Shown here: positions 17,240 through 25,339 of the stretch, piece after piece
How the letters are laid out: every line of letters starts with the position of its first letter
Numbering within the stretch: the stretch's first letter is position 1
Assembly (NCBI RefSeq): GCF_014673495.1
Contig: NZ_CP051006.1
Location: 3,596,001-3,660,000 of the forward strand
Direction of reading: 5' to 3'
Source: Streptomyces griseofuscus
GTDB lineage: Bacteria > Actinomycetota > Actinomycetes > Streptomycetales > Streptomycetaceae
DNA length: 64,000 bases
Position numbers and translations under genes: made by a program
Notes under the pieces: generated by a model
The model's input: only the letters and a program-made list of their open reading frames with translations
Told to the model about the DNA's origin: nothing
Databases searched by the model: none

Positions 17240-17908
17240 ATGAAGCTTCTCTCCGTCAACGTCGGACAGGCCCGCCCGGTGCCGTACACAAGCCATCCGG
17301 GCGGCCTGACGGGCATCGACAAGAGGCCGGTCGAGGGGCCTGTCATGGTGTCCGCGCCGGGTCCGAAGGGGACCGCGGGCAGCGGGCTCGCCGGGGACAC
17401 GGTGTGCGACCTGAAGCATCACGGCGGGGACGACCAGGCGGTGTACGCGTTCGCGCGCGAGGACCTGGACGACTGGGAGCGCGAGCTGGGCCGCACCCTG
17501 GCCAACGGCTGCTTCGGGGAGAACATCACGACCGGCGGGCTCGATGTCTCCGGAGCGCTGATCGGCGAGCGCTGGCGGATCGGTCCGGCGGTGGAGCTCC
17601 AGGTGACCTCGGGCCGTATCCCGTGCCGTACCTTCCAGGGCCATCTGGGCGAGCCGGGCTGGGTCCGCAGGTTCACCCGGAAGGCGGCGACGGGTGCCTA
17701 CCTCCGGGTGATCGAGCCCGGCGAGATACGCGCGGGCGACGCCGTCGAGATCCTGCACCGGCCCGGCCACGGAGTGACGGCGGCGATGGAGTTCCGCGCG
17801 ACCACCACCGAGCGGGAGCTGCTGCCCCGTCTGCTCGCCGCGGGCGACGACCTGCACCCGGAGGCGCTGGCCGCGGCCCGCAAGTACGTCGCGGAGCAGG
17901 CCCGCTGA
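17240..17908 (+). CDS. MOSC domain protein (YiiM-like)
   Basis: 222 residues. MOSC domains bind the molybdenum cofactor and carry a reactive Cys used in sulfur or N-hydroxyl reduction chemistry. The family's blocks are present: GDTVCDLKHHGGDDQAVYAF, NGCFGENITTGGLD and the cysteine block GRIPCRTFQGHL. The C-terminal 3-alpha extension typical of YiiM follows. The gene is divergent from the LysR regulator. No Shine-Dalgarno sequence is obvious upstream, so the transcript may be leaderless. Confidence 0.93.
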   Translation: MKLLSVNVGQARPVPYTSHPGGLTGIDKRPVEGPVMVSAPGPKGTAGSGLAGDTVCDLKHHGGDDQAVYAFAREDLDDWERELGRTLANGCFGENITTGGLDVSGALIGERWRIGPAVELQVTSGRIPCRTFQGHLGEPGWVRRFTRKAATGAYLRVIEPGEIRAGDAVEILHRPGHGVTAAMEFRATTTERELLPRLLAAGDDLHPEALAAARKYVAEQAR

Positions 17909-17971
17909 GAACCCGTCACCGCATGGCGGACACGGCGGGTCCGGATCGTCCGCGATCACTAACCTTGGGTC

Positions 17972-18745
17972 ATGACAACGGCTCTGATTACGGGATCGAC
18001 CGCGGGGATCGGCGCCGCCTTCGCGCGGCGGCTGGCGGCTGACGGGCATGACCTCGTCCTGGTGGCACGGGACGCCAAGCGGCTGCGCGAACAGGCGACC
18101 GAGCTGCACGACCGGCACGGCATCGAGGCGGAGGTGCTGCCCGCCGACCTCTCCGAGGACAAGGGCATCGAGACCGCCGCCGACCGGCTCGGGGACCGCA
18201 AGAACCCGGTCGACCTGCTGATCAACAACGCCGGTTTCGGCAACAAGGGCCGCTATCTGGAAGTCTCCATGGCGGACGAGCTGACCATGCTCAAGGTGCA
18301 CTGCGAGGCGGTGCTGCGGCTGACCTCGGCGGCGGCCGAGGCGATGCGCGAGCGCGGCCGGGGCGGGGTGGTCAATGTCGCCTCGGTGGCGGCCTTCGTG
18401 CCCCGGGGCACCTACGGCGCGTCCAAAGCGTGGGTCGTGCAGTTCACCCAGGGCGCGGCGCGGGACCTGGCCGGTACGGGGGTGCGGCTGATGGTGCTGT
18501 GCCCCGGGTTCGTGCGCACCGAGTTCCATCAGCGGGCCGGAATGGGGACGGACAACATCCCCGGCTGGATGTGGCTGGACGCCGACAAGCTGGTCGCGGC
18601 GGCCCTCACCGACCTGGCGCGCGGCAAGTCGCTGTCGATCCCGGACCCCCGTTACAAGGCGCTGATGGGATTGGTGAAGGTCACCCCGCGCGGGCTCCTC
18701 GGCGGGGTCACCTCCCGCACCGGGCGCAAGTACGGCCCGCAGTAG
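17972..18745 (+). CDS. short-chain dehydrogenase/reductase
   Basis: 257 residues, classical SDR. The cofactor motif TGSTAGIG lies at the N-terminus, then NNAG (LLINNAGFG), the catalytic Ser region NVASVAAF and YGASK with the catalytic Tyr and Lys. A C-terminal extension (SRTGRKYGPQ) resembles the DltE/YqjQ-type SDRs that act on lipid-like or keto substrates. The substrate cannot be told. TAACCT lies just upstream of ATG without a ribosome site, which suggests a leaderless mRNA. Confidence 0.92.
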   Translation: MTTALITGSTAGIGAAFARRLAADGHDLVLVARDAKRLREQATELHDRHGIEAEVLPADLSEDKGIETAADRLGDRKNPVDLLINNAGFGNKGRYLEVSMADELTMLKVHCEAVLRLTSAAAEAMRERGRGGVVNVASVAAFVPRGTYGASKAWVVQFTQGAARDLAGTGVRLMVLCPGFVRTEFHQRAGMGTDNIPGWMWLDADKLVAAALTDLARGKSLSIPDPRYKALMGLVKVTPRGLLGGVTSRTGRKYGPQ

Positions 18746-18828
18746 GCGGGGCCCGCGGGCGGGTGCCGACGGCGGTCCGGTGGGAAACTGGGGGTGACGA
18801 CCGGATCAGGGGGGCCGGAGGCGGCGCC

Positions 18829-19536
18829 ATGACCTTCGTACAGCTCATCGAGTGCAGGACGAACCGGCCGGACGAGATGAACCGGCTCATGGACGACTGG
18901 GTCGCGCGGGCCAGGGGGCGGCGGACGGCGACGCACACCCTGGTCGGCCGGGACCGCTCGGACGCCGAGCACCTGGTGGAGGTCGTGGAGTTCCCGTCGT
19001 ACGAGGACGCGATGCGTGGCTCCGGCGGGCCGGAGAGCGACCGGGTCTTCCGGGAGATGGCCGCGCTGTGCGACGAGGCGCCCGTACTCATGGACCTCGA
19101 CGTGGTGCGGGCCGAGCGGCCGGCCGAGGACACCGTACGACGCTTCTTCACCATCCTCGCGGCCCCCGGCGAACTCCCCCCGCTCAATGACCTGCTGGCC
19201 GAGGACGTGCACAGCCACGACCCGGTGAACCCGCAGGACACCATCGGCCTGGACCACGCGCGCGCCGAGTACCGCATGTGGCGCGCCGCCTTCGACTGCG
19301 CCTTCACCGTCGAGGACGTCCTCGTCCAGGACGACCGCGCCTGCGCCCGCTGGACCTGGCGGGCCACCCACCGGGGCGACTTCCTCGGCATCCCCGCGAC
19401 CGGCCGCGATGTCACCATGAGCGGCACGACCCTCTTCCGCCTCGCCCCCGACGGCAAGATCACCGAAATCTGGTGGCAGCACGACCAACTGGGCCTGATG
19501 CAACAGCTGGGCGCGCTGGACGAGTTGGAGAACTAG
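18829..19536 (+). CDS. two-domain protein with SnoaL-like ester-cyclase C-terminus
   Basis: 235 residues. The first about 95 residues form an antibiotic-biosynthesis-monooxygenase-like alpha+beta domain (MTFVQLIECRTNRPDEMNRL, VEVVEFPSYEDAM). Residues about 100-235 form a SnoaL/NTF2-like domain ending in DGKITEIWWQHDQLGLMQQLG. Such proteins may cyclise esters or simply bind small molecules; no substrate can be named. ATG 18829 has GGAGG about 6-8 nt upstream. It follows the SDR in the same direction by 83 nt and could be co-transcribed. Confidence 0.88.
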   Translation: MTFVQLIECRTNRPDEMNRLMDDWVARARGRRTATHTLVGRDRSDAEHLVEVVEFPSYEDAMRGSGGPESDRVFREMAALCDEAPVLMDLDVVRAERPAEDTVRRFFTILAAPGELPPLNDLLAEDVHSHDPVNPQDTIGLDHARAEYRMWRAAFDCAFTVEDVLVQDDRACARWTWRATHRGDFLGIPATGRDVTMSGTTLFRLAPDGKITEIWWQHDQLGLMQQLGALDELEN

Positions 19537-19676
19537 CGGGCGCCCGGGGTTCCCGCCCGGACATAGCGGACTTCAAGGCCGGTGATGACGGCGATCGGCC
19601 GGGGCAAGAAGATCGCGGCGCCGAAGTCAGAGCGCTACGAGTTGACCAAGGCGCGTCCGAGGGGCGTGCGGCAGCG

Positions 19677-19714
19677 CGAAGGCCCGGCGCCCCAGAGGGG
19701 TTGCCGGGCCTTCG
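19677..19714 (-). terminator. terminator downstream of groEL1
   Basis: A 12-bp perfect stem (19677-19688 with 19703-19714) with a nested CCCC/GGGG pair in the loop, 15 nt after the groEL1 stop. It also faces the end of the convergent SnoaL-like gene. Confidence 0.85.
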
Positions 19715-19729
19715 TCGGAGCGTCGAGGC

Positions 19730-21358
19730 TCAGTGGGCGTGGCCGTGGCTGTGGCCGTGGCCCGCGGCGCCCTCCGGCTCCTCTTCCTTCTTCTCGACGA
19801 CCAGGGTCTCGGTCGTGAGCAGCAGGGAGGCGATGGAGGCGGCGTTCTCCAGGGCGGAGCGGGTCACCTTGACCGGGTCGATGACGCCGGCCTTGACCAG
19901 GTCACCGTACTCACCGGTGGCGGCGTTGTAGCCCTGACCCTTCTCCAGGTCCTTGACCTTGGAGACGATGACGTAGCCCTCCTGGCCGGCGTTCTCGCCG
20001 ATCCAGCGCAGCGGCTCGACGACCGCGTTGCGGACCACGGCGACACCGGTGGCCTCGTCGCCGGTCTTGTCGAGGTTGCCCTCAAGGACCTTGGAGGCGT
20101 GCACCAGAGCGGAGCCACCACCGGAGACGATGCCCTCCTCGACCGCGGCGCGGGTCGCGGAGATGGCGTCCTCCAGACGGTGCTTCTTCTCCTTCAGCTC
20201 CACCTCGGTGGCGGCGCCGACCTTGATCACGCACACGCCGCCGGCCAGCTTCGCGAGGCGCTCCTGGAGCTTCTCGCGGTCCCAGTCGGAGTCGGTGTTC
20301 TCGATCTCGGCCTTGATCTGCGCGACGCGGCCGCTCAGGTCCTCCGACTTGCCGGCACCCTCGACGATCGTGGTGTCGTCCTTGGTGACGGTGACGCGGC
20401 GGGCGGAGCCGAGCACGTCGATGCCGACCTGGTCGACCTTGAGGCCGACCTCTTCGGAGATGACGGTGGCGCCGGTGAGGACGGCCATGTCCTGGAGCAT
20501 CGCCTTGCGGCGGTCGCCGAAGCCGGGGGCCTTCACCGCGACGGCGTTGAAGGTGCCGCGGATCTTGTTGACGACCAGGGTCGACAGGGCCTCGCCGTCG
20601 ACGTCCTCGGCGATGATCAGCAGCGGCTTGGAGCCGGACTGGATGACCTTCTCCAGGAGCGGCAGCAGGTCCGCGATCGCGGAGATCTTGCCCTGGTGGA
20701 TCAGGATGTACGGGTCGTCGAGGACGGCCTCCATACGCTCCTGGTCCGTCACGAAGTACGGGGACAGGTAGCCCTTGTCGAAGGCCATGCCCTCGGTGAA
20801 GTCCAGCTCGAGGCCGAAGGTGTTGGACTCCTCGACGGTGATGACACCGTCCTTGCCGACCTTGTCCATGGCCTCGGCGATCAGCTCGCCGACCTGCTGG
20901 TCCTGGGCGGACAGCGCGGCGACGGCGGCGATGTCGGACTTCTCGTCGATCGGCCGGGCCGTGGCGAGCAGGTCCTCGGAGATCGCCTTGACGGCGGCGT
21001 CGATGCCCTTCTTCAGGGCGGCCGGGGAGGCACCGGCGGCGACATTGCGCAGGCCCTCGCGGACCAGCGCCTGGGCGAGCACGGTGGCGGTGGTGGTGCC
21101 GTCACCCGCGATGTCGTTGGTCTTGGTCGCCACCTCCTTCACCAGCTGCGCGCCGAGGTTCTCGTACGGGTCCTCGATCTCGACCTCACGGGCGATCGTG
21201 ACACCGTCGTTGGTGATGGTGGGGGCGCCGAACTTCTTGTCGATGACGACGTTGCGACCCCGGGGGCCGATCGTCACCTTCACCGTGTCGGCCAGCTTGT
21301 TGACGCCGCGCTCGAGGGCGCGACGGGCGTCCTCGTCGAACTTCAGGATCTTCGCCAT
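19730..21358 (-). CDS. groEL1: 60-kDa chaperonin GroEL1 with His-rich tail
   Basis: 542 residues. Ring-forming ATPase chaperonin: ATP-binding GDGTTTATVLAQALV, apical and intermediate domains, and the closing VVEKKEEEPEG. The C-terminus is GHGHSHGHAH instead of the GGM tail of typical GroEL. That tail marks the GroEL1 type that pairs with groES in actinobacteria, while a separate groEL2 carries the standard tail. It follows groES by 122 nt and is under the CIRCE/HrcA control seen upstream of groES. The His tail can bind metal in vitro in related proteins; its role here is inferred. Confidence 0.97.
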   Translation of the reverse strand: MAKILKFDEDARRALERGVNKLADTVKVTIGPRGRNVVIDKKFGAPTITNDGVTIAREVEIEDPYENLGAQLVKEVATKTNDIAGDGTTTATVLAQALVREGLRNVAAGASPAALKKGIDAAVKAISEDLLATARPIDEKSDIAAVAALSAQDQQVGELIAEAMDKVGKDGVITVEESNTFGLELDFTEGMAFDKGYLSPYFVTDQERMEAVLDDPYILIHQGKISAIADLLPLLEKVIQSGSKPLLIIAEDVDGEALSTLVVNKIRGTFNAVAVKAPGFGDRRKAMLQDMAVLTGATVISEEVGLKVDQVGIDVLGSARRVTVTKDDTTIVEGAGKSEDLSGRVAQIKAEIENTDSDWDREKLQERLAKLAGGVCVIKVGAATEVELKEKKHRLEDAISATRAAVEEGIVSGGGSALVHASKVLEGNLDKTGDEATGVAVVRNAVVEPLRWIGENAGQEGYVIVSKVKDLEKGQGYNAATGEYGDLVKAGVIDPVKVTRSALENAASIASLLLTTETLVVEKKEEEPEGAAGHGHSHGHAH

Positions 21359-21480
21359 GACAGCGGGAGCCCTCTCGAAATCTTGTGGGTAAAAGACGAA
21401 CTGCGCCCCGGACGCCCGGCTTCGTTATCGGTCGCGGGGGCCAGGGGCGCAGCTCAGAGCAGAGGTTTGCTCGGGGTGAA

Positions 21481-21789
21481 TTACTTCTCGATGATCGCGA
21501 GCACGTCGCGAGCCGAGAGGACGAGGAACTCCTCGCCGTTGTACTTCACCTCGGTGCCGCCGTACTTGCTGTACAGGACGACGTCGCCGACCTTGACGTC
21601 GAGCGGCAGGCGCTCGCCGTTCTCGAAGCGACCCGGACCGACAGCGAGGACGGCGCCCTCCTGGGGCTTCTCCTTCGCGGTGTCCGGGATGACCAGGCCA
21701 GAGGCCGTGGTCTGCTCGGCGTCGAGCGGCTGGACCACGATGCGGTCCTCGAGCGGCTTGATGGCAACCTTGGTGCTGGCGGTCGTCAC
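21481..21789 (-). CDS. groES: 10-kDa co-chaperonin GroES
   Basis: 102 residues. Heptameric lid for GroEL. The start of the fold (KVAIKPLEDRIVV), the mobile loop (EQTTASGLVIPDTAKEKPQ) and the GDVVLYSKYGGTEV block are all present. GTG 21789 is preceded by GGAGG at about 8 nt. It is the first gene of the groES-groEL1 operon, with two CIRCE elements about 100-175 nt upstream. Confidence 0.98.
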   Translation of the reverse strand: MTTASTKVAIKPLEDRIVVQPLDAEQTTASGLVIPDTAKEKPQEGAVLAVGPGRFENGERLPLDVKVGDVVLYSKYGGTEVKYNGEEFLVLSARDVLAIIEK

Positions 21790-21888
21790 GATCCGACCTC
21801 CCCCTTCGGAGATCTCACGGGGTTAACTGTCTGAGGTGGCGACCAGGTCGATCCGTCGTCGCGGGTGCCGGACCTGCCCGTCGCGTTG

Positions 21889-21915
21889 TTGGCACTCTCC
21901 AGTGGGGAGTGCCAG
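21889..21915 (-). promoter_or_regulatory. CIRCE operator 1 (HrcA site)
   Basis: TTGGCACTC, 9 nt, GAGTGCCAG: matches the CIRCE consensus TTAGCACTC-N9-GAGTGCTAA at 14 of 18 positions. It is the copy nearest to groES. Confidence 0.92.
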
Positions 21916-21935
21916 AGCCGAGACTATGACCGGGA

Positions 21936-21962
21936 TTAGCACTCGGTCAAGCGGAGTGCCAA
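21936..21962 (-). promoter_or_regulatory. CIRCE operator 2 (HrcA site)
   Basis: TTAGCACTC, 9 nt, GAGTGCCAA: one mismatch to the CIRCE consensus. It lies 20 bp beyond the first copy, so two HrcA dimers could bind side by side. Confidence 0.96.
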
Positions 21963-22107
21963 TTCCGTGCGGCGCGTCGGCCGAAAACGCAGGTGCGGGA
22001 GCGTTTGCCGGCGGGCGGTGTCGGGCGTGCCGTACCAGGGGCTGCGGCCCCGGACCTCCGCTGTCGGCTTGCGGCCTCCGTCCTCGGACGCCGGACGGGC
22101 CGGATGG

Positions 22108-22749
22108 CTACAGGTAGTCCTCCAGCCGTGCCGCCGTCAGGTTTCGGCTGCGGATGGCGTCCAAGAGGCGGGCGGTGGGGGCGTCCGGGAGGAGGCGGAC
22201 GATGTCGCCGCGGCGGAGGTGGTGCGGGCCCCGGGGGTAGGTGAGGCCCGTCGGGGTGAGGGTGGCGCGCCACAGGACGACGGCCGTGACGCCGCAGTCG
22301 GCGGCCGCGCGCAGGGTCGTCGGGTCGTACGCGCCCCGGGGCGGGCGCAGGAGGTGGGTGCGGCGGGCGCAGAGCGCGGCGCGCTGGGTGGCGTACGGCG
22401 TGCCCGCCAGGGGGCGGGGCCCGGGGGTGAACCGGCTCACCGGCAGGCGGAGTTCACCGGGCGCGGCGGGGCGGTCGGTGGCGTCGTAGGTGAGGAAGAC
22501 GACCCGGTCGCGGGTGGGGACGTGGTCCACGACCGGGGGCAGGGGCAGGCGGGACGGCGGCGCGGCGAGCGGCCGGACGTGCGGTCGCACCCCCTCCGCC
22601 GCCTTCCTGCCGAGCCGTTCGATGGGTACGACGGGCTGGGCGCACCCGGCGAGGAACAGGACCGCGGCGAGCACCCCGGCCGGGACGGACAGCAGAACCG
22701 CACCTCGCGAACGCCACCGCGCCGAAGGCTCACCGGCCGAGCGCCGCAC
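22108..22749 (-). CDS. degenerate polysaccharide-deacetylase paralogue (lipoprotein)
   Basis: 213 residues from GTG 22749, which has GGGAGG 6 nt upstream. The signal peptide ends in the lipobox LAGC (Cys36). The rest aligns with the intact deacetylase immediately upstream: DRVVFLTYDATDR matches KVVFLTIDDGSEK, and LLRPPRGAYDPTTLRAAADCGV matches the RPPYG motif region. Both end in ARLEDYL. The second metal-binding Asp is Ala90 and the whole stretch carrying the H-x3-H motif is deleted, so metal binding and catalysis should be lost. It is either a decaying duplicate or a repurposed binding lipoprotein; the intact reading frame and good start favour the latter. Confidence 0.82.
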   Translation of the reverse strand: MRRSAGEPSARWRSRGAVLLSVPAGVLAAVLFLAGCAQPVVPIERLGRKAAEGVRPHVRPLAAPPSRLPLPPVVDHVPTRDRVVFLTYDATDRPAAPGELRLPVSRFTPGPRPLAGTPYATQRAALCARRTHLLRPPRGAYDPTTLRAAADCGVTAVVLWRATLTPTGLTYPRGPHHLRRGDIVRLLPDAPTARLLDAIRSRNLTAARLEDYL

Positions 22750-23040
22750 CGGCACCCTCCCGGCCGCCCACCCCACCGGCGGGCGGCCGGGCCGGGCGGC
22801 GGCGGACGCCGTGCCGGGCCCGGCAGCCGGCCCGCGTACTCGGTGCGGCCCGCCTCCCGTCGTCCCACCGGCCGGGCCTCTCTCCCTCGCCCCACCGGCG
22901 GCGCCACCGTGCCCCGTCGGCGACGCCCCGGCCGGCCACCCGACCCGCCGTCCACCGGCCGCACGGCTCACCGTCGGCCCACCGGCCGTCGACGCCCCGC
23001 CGCACACCTCACCGCGCCCCCCATGACCGGCGCCGCCGAC

Positions 23041-23958
23041 TCACAGGTAGTCCTCCAGCCGCGCCACCGCGTACCCCTCGCGCGTCACCTTGTTCAGGAA
23101 GCGGCGCATGTCGTCGACCATCGTGCCGTCCCAGTCGCTGCGGCCCCGGAAGTGGGTGAGGACGATGTCGCCCCGGCGCAGCTGCTGGTCGTCCTCGCGG
23201 AACTCCCAGTGGTCGACGTACACCTCCTCGTTCCAGATCGGGGCGTACTTGATGCCGCAGGACTTGGCGGCGACCAGGGTGTCCTGGTTGTAGTTGCCGT
23301 AGGGCGGGCGCAGGACGGTCGGGCGTCTGCCGAACTGCTTCTGCATGATGTCCTGCATGTCGCAGATCTCGTGCTTCTGCTCCTCGTAGGACAGCCCCGG
23401 CAGATAGGGGTGGGTCAGGGTGTGGTTGTTGAGGGTGTTGCCGTAGGACTGCGCCTTGCGGAAGTAGCCGTAGTCGTCCTTGACCAGGTAGTTGCTGAGG
23501 AAGGCGGTGTACGGGATCTTCAGGTCCCGCATCATCTGGAGGAACCGGGGGTCCTTCTCCGAGCCGTCGTCGATGGTGAGGAAGACGACCTTGTTCTTGG
23601 TCGGGACCGTGGTGAAGACCGGCGGCAGGCCCCAGTCCTCCTGGTGGTCCACCTCGAAGCCGGCGCGCGCGGTGATGCGGGGCTTCACCTTGGGCGGCGC
23701 CGGGGGTGCGATCGGGACCTCGTCCAGGCCCCAGCGTTTCGCGGCGGCGACCATGCGGGTGTGTTCCGCGGCCCGGGCGGCGCGCGGGTCGGGGGCGGCG
23801 TGACCGGCCGCGCCCTGCCCCGCCGCCGGGCGGGCGGTGCCCGGGCCGGAGCCGGAACCGGAGCAGCCGGTGACGAGGGCGGTCGAGGCGAGGACGGCGG
23901 CGGCACAGCCGAGGGCGACCCGTGCCCGACTTTTGTCATTTTGTACTACTAGTCGCAT
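23041..23958 (-). CDS. polysaccharide deacetylase lipoprotein (CE4)
   Basis: 305 residues. NodB-fold deacetylase, exported and lipid-anchored (lipobox VTGC, Cys32). Metal and catalytic motifs are present: TIDDGS (Asp130-Asp131), NHTLTHP (His179 and His183) and RPPYGNY (217-223). The late LTHFRG supplies the usual histidine. Likely substrates are N-acetyl groups on peptidoglycan or other envelope glycans. ATG 23958 follows CAGGA at 5 nt. The start codon overlaps, on opposite strands, an ATG of the methyltransferase frame, so the mRNA leader must lie inside that gene. Confidence 0.93.
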   Translation of the reverse strand: MRLVVQNDKSRARVALGCAAAVLASTALVTGCSGSGSGPGTARPAAGQGAAGHAAPDPRAARAAEHTRMVAAAKRWGLDEVPIAPPAPPKVKPRITARAGFEVDHQEDWGLPPVFTTVPTKNKVVFLTIDDGSEKDPRFLQMMRDLKIPYTAFLSNYLVKDDYGYFRKAQSYGNTLNNHTLTHPYLPGLSYEEQKHEICDMQDIMQKQFGRRPTVLRPPYGNYNQDTLVAAKSCGIKYAPIWNEEVYVDHWEFREDDQQLRRGDIVLTHFRGRSDWDGTMVDDMRRFLNKVTREGYAVARLEDYL

Positions 23959-24049
23959 GGTCCTGGATCTTCGCAGGCACCACCCCCGCTCCCCGGACGA
24001 CAACGCCGCCCTGACGCGCACCATCCACCGACTGGCCCACAATGACCCC

Positions 24050-25285
24050 GTGAACGACCTCGCTCCTCTCCTCACCCCCGAAGGCCGGGCCCTCCTCGAA
24101 GAGGTCCGCGGCACCGCCCCGGCCGATGAACTGGCCGTCGCCACCCGGCTGCGCCGCGACCACCCCGCCGACCTGGTGTCGGCCGCGCTCGGCCAGGCCC
24201 GGCTGCGGCAGCGCGCGGCGGCCAAGTTCGCGGCGGCGGACGCGGAGCGGATGTTCTTCACGCCGAACGGGGTCGAGCAGTCGACGCGGGCGAGCGTGGC
24301 GGCGTACCGGGCGCGGCGGCTGACCGATCTCGGGGTGACCTCGGTGGCGGACCTGTGCTGCGGGATCGGCGGTGACGCCATCGCGCTGGCGCGGGCCGGG
24401 ATCCGGGTGCTCGCGGTGGACCGGGACCCGCTGACCGCGGCCGTGGCGCGGGCGAACGCCGAGGCGCTGGGGCTCACCGAACTGATGGAGGTGCGGGAGG
24501 CCGATGTCACGGAGGTGGACACCGCCGGGTACGACGCCGTGTTCGTGGATCCGGCGCGCAGGGGTGGGCACACAGGAGGAGGCGCGCGAAGCGCGTCGAT
24601 GAGGGGCGGTGGCCGGGCGACGGGTGGGCGGATCTTCGACCCCGAGGCGTACTCGCCGCCGCTGTCCTGGGCCGTGGCCACCGCCCGCCGGGCACCGCAC
24701 GCCGCGCTGAAGATCGCGCCCGGCATCCCGCACGAGACGGTGCCGCCGGAGGCCGAGGCGGAGTGGATCTCGGACGGCGGCGATGTGAAGGAGGCGGTGC
24801 TCTGGTTCGGGACCGGGGCGCCGGGCGCGGTGCGCGCCACCCTGCTGCCCGGCCCGCGCACCCTGCTCGGACGGGGCCTGCCGGATCCCGAAGTACGGCC
24901 GGTGGGGCGGTACTTGTACGAGCCGGACGGCGCCGTGATCCGCGCGCATCTGGTCGCCGAGGTGGCCGAGGAGGTCACAGGCGGGCTGATCGACGCGACC
25001 ATCGCGTACCTCACCGCCGACGAGCTGCACCCGACCCCGTACGCCACCCCCTACGAGATCACCGACCAACTCCCCTTCAACCTGAAGAAGTTGAAAGCAC
25101 TGCTGCGCGAGCGCGAGGTCGGGACGCTGACCGTGAAGAAGCGCGGGTCGGCGGTCGAGCCGGAGGAACTGCGGCGCAAGGTCAAGCCGCAGGGTCCGAA
25201 CGCGGCGACCGTGTTCCTCACCCGGGTCGCGGGGGCGCCGACGATGCTGGTCGGCGGGCCCGCACGGCCGCCCGAGGGCCCCTGA
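24050..25285 (+). CDS. class I SAM-dependent methyltransferase, THUMP-like type
   Basis: 411 residues from GTG 24050. The SAM motif is VADLCCGIGGDAIALA, followed by an acidic motif II (VLAVDRDP) and the DPARR block that in this family leads into FDPEAYSPPL. The C-terminal third (IRAHLVAEVAEEV to LKALLREREVGTLTVKKRG) is the THUMP-like RNA-associated part, so an RNA substrate is likely. Between DPARR and RIFDPE there are about 20 extra Gly/Arg-rich residues. GTG 24050 is preferred over ATG 23957 because family members begin near DLAPLLTPEGRALL and CACAAT sits 6 nt upstream, as in leaderless genes. Confidence 0.88.
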   Translation: MNDLAPLLTPEGRALLEEVRGTAPADELAVATRLRRDHPADLVSAALGQARLRQRAAAKFAAADAERMFFTPNGVEQSTRASVAAYRARRLTDLGVTSVADLCCGIGGDAIALARAGIRVLAVDRDPLTAAVARANAEALGLTELMEVREADVTEVDTAGYDAVFVDPARRGGHTGGGARSASMRGGGRATGGRIFDPEAYSPPLSWAVATARRAPHAALKIAPGIPHETVPPEAEAEWISDGGDVKEAVLWFGTGAPGAVRATLLPGPRTLLGRGLPDPEVRPVGRYLYEPDGAVIRAHLVAEVAEEVTGGLIDATIAYLTADELHPTPYATPYEITDQLPFNLKKLKALLREREVGTLTVKKRGSAVEPEELRRKVKPQGPNAATVFLTRVAGAPTMLVGGPARPPEGP

Positions 25286-25339
25286 CCCGCTGCCGGCGCA
25301 TCCGGCGCTCCGCGCGCCCGGCGGTCAGCGCCCTTGCGG

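Larger units (their letters stand above)
21790..22107. other. groES promoter region
   Basis: 318 bases between groES and the degenerate deacetylase gene. It contains the two CIRCE operators and an AT-richer patch between them (ACTATGACC). The rest, 21963-22107, shows no gene or clear signal. Confidence 0.8.

Noticed and set aside
22750..23040. An N-terminal extension of the degenerate deacetylase (open up to 23007)
   Set aside because: It encodes Gly/Arg/Pro-rich filler built on a repeated CCACCGGC motif, and would bury the signal peptide; GTG 22749 has a proper ribosome site.
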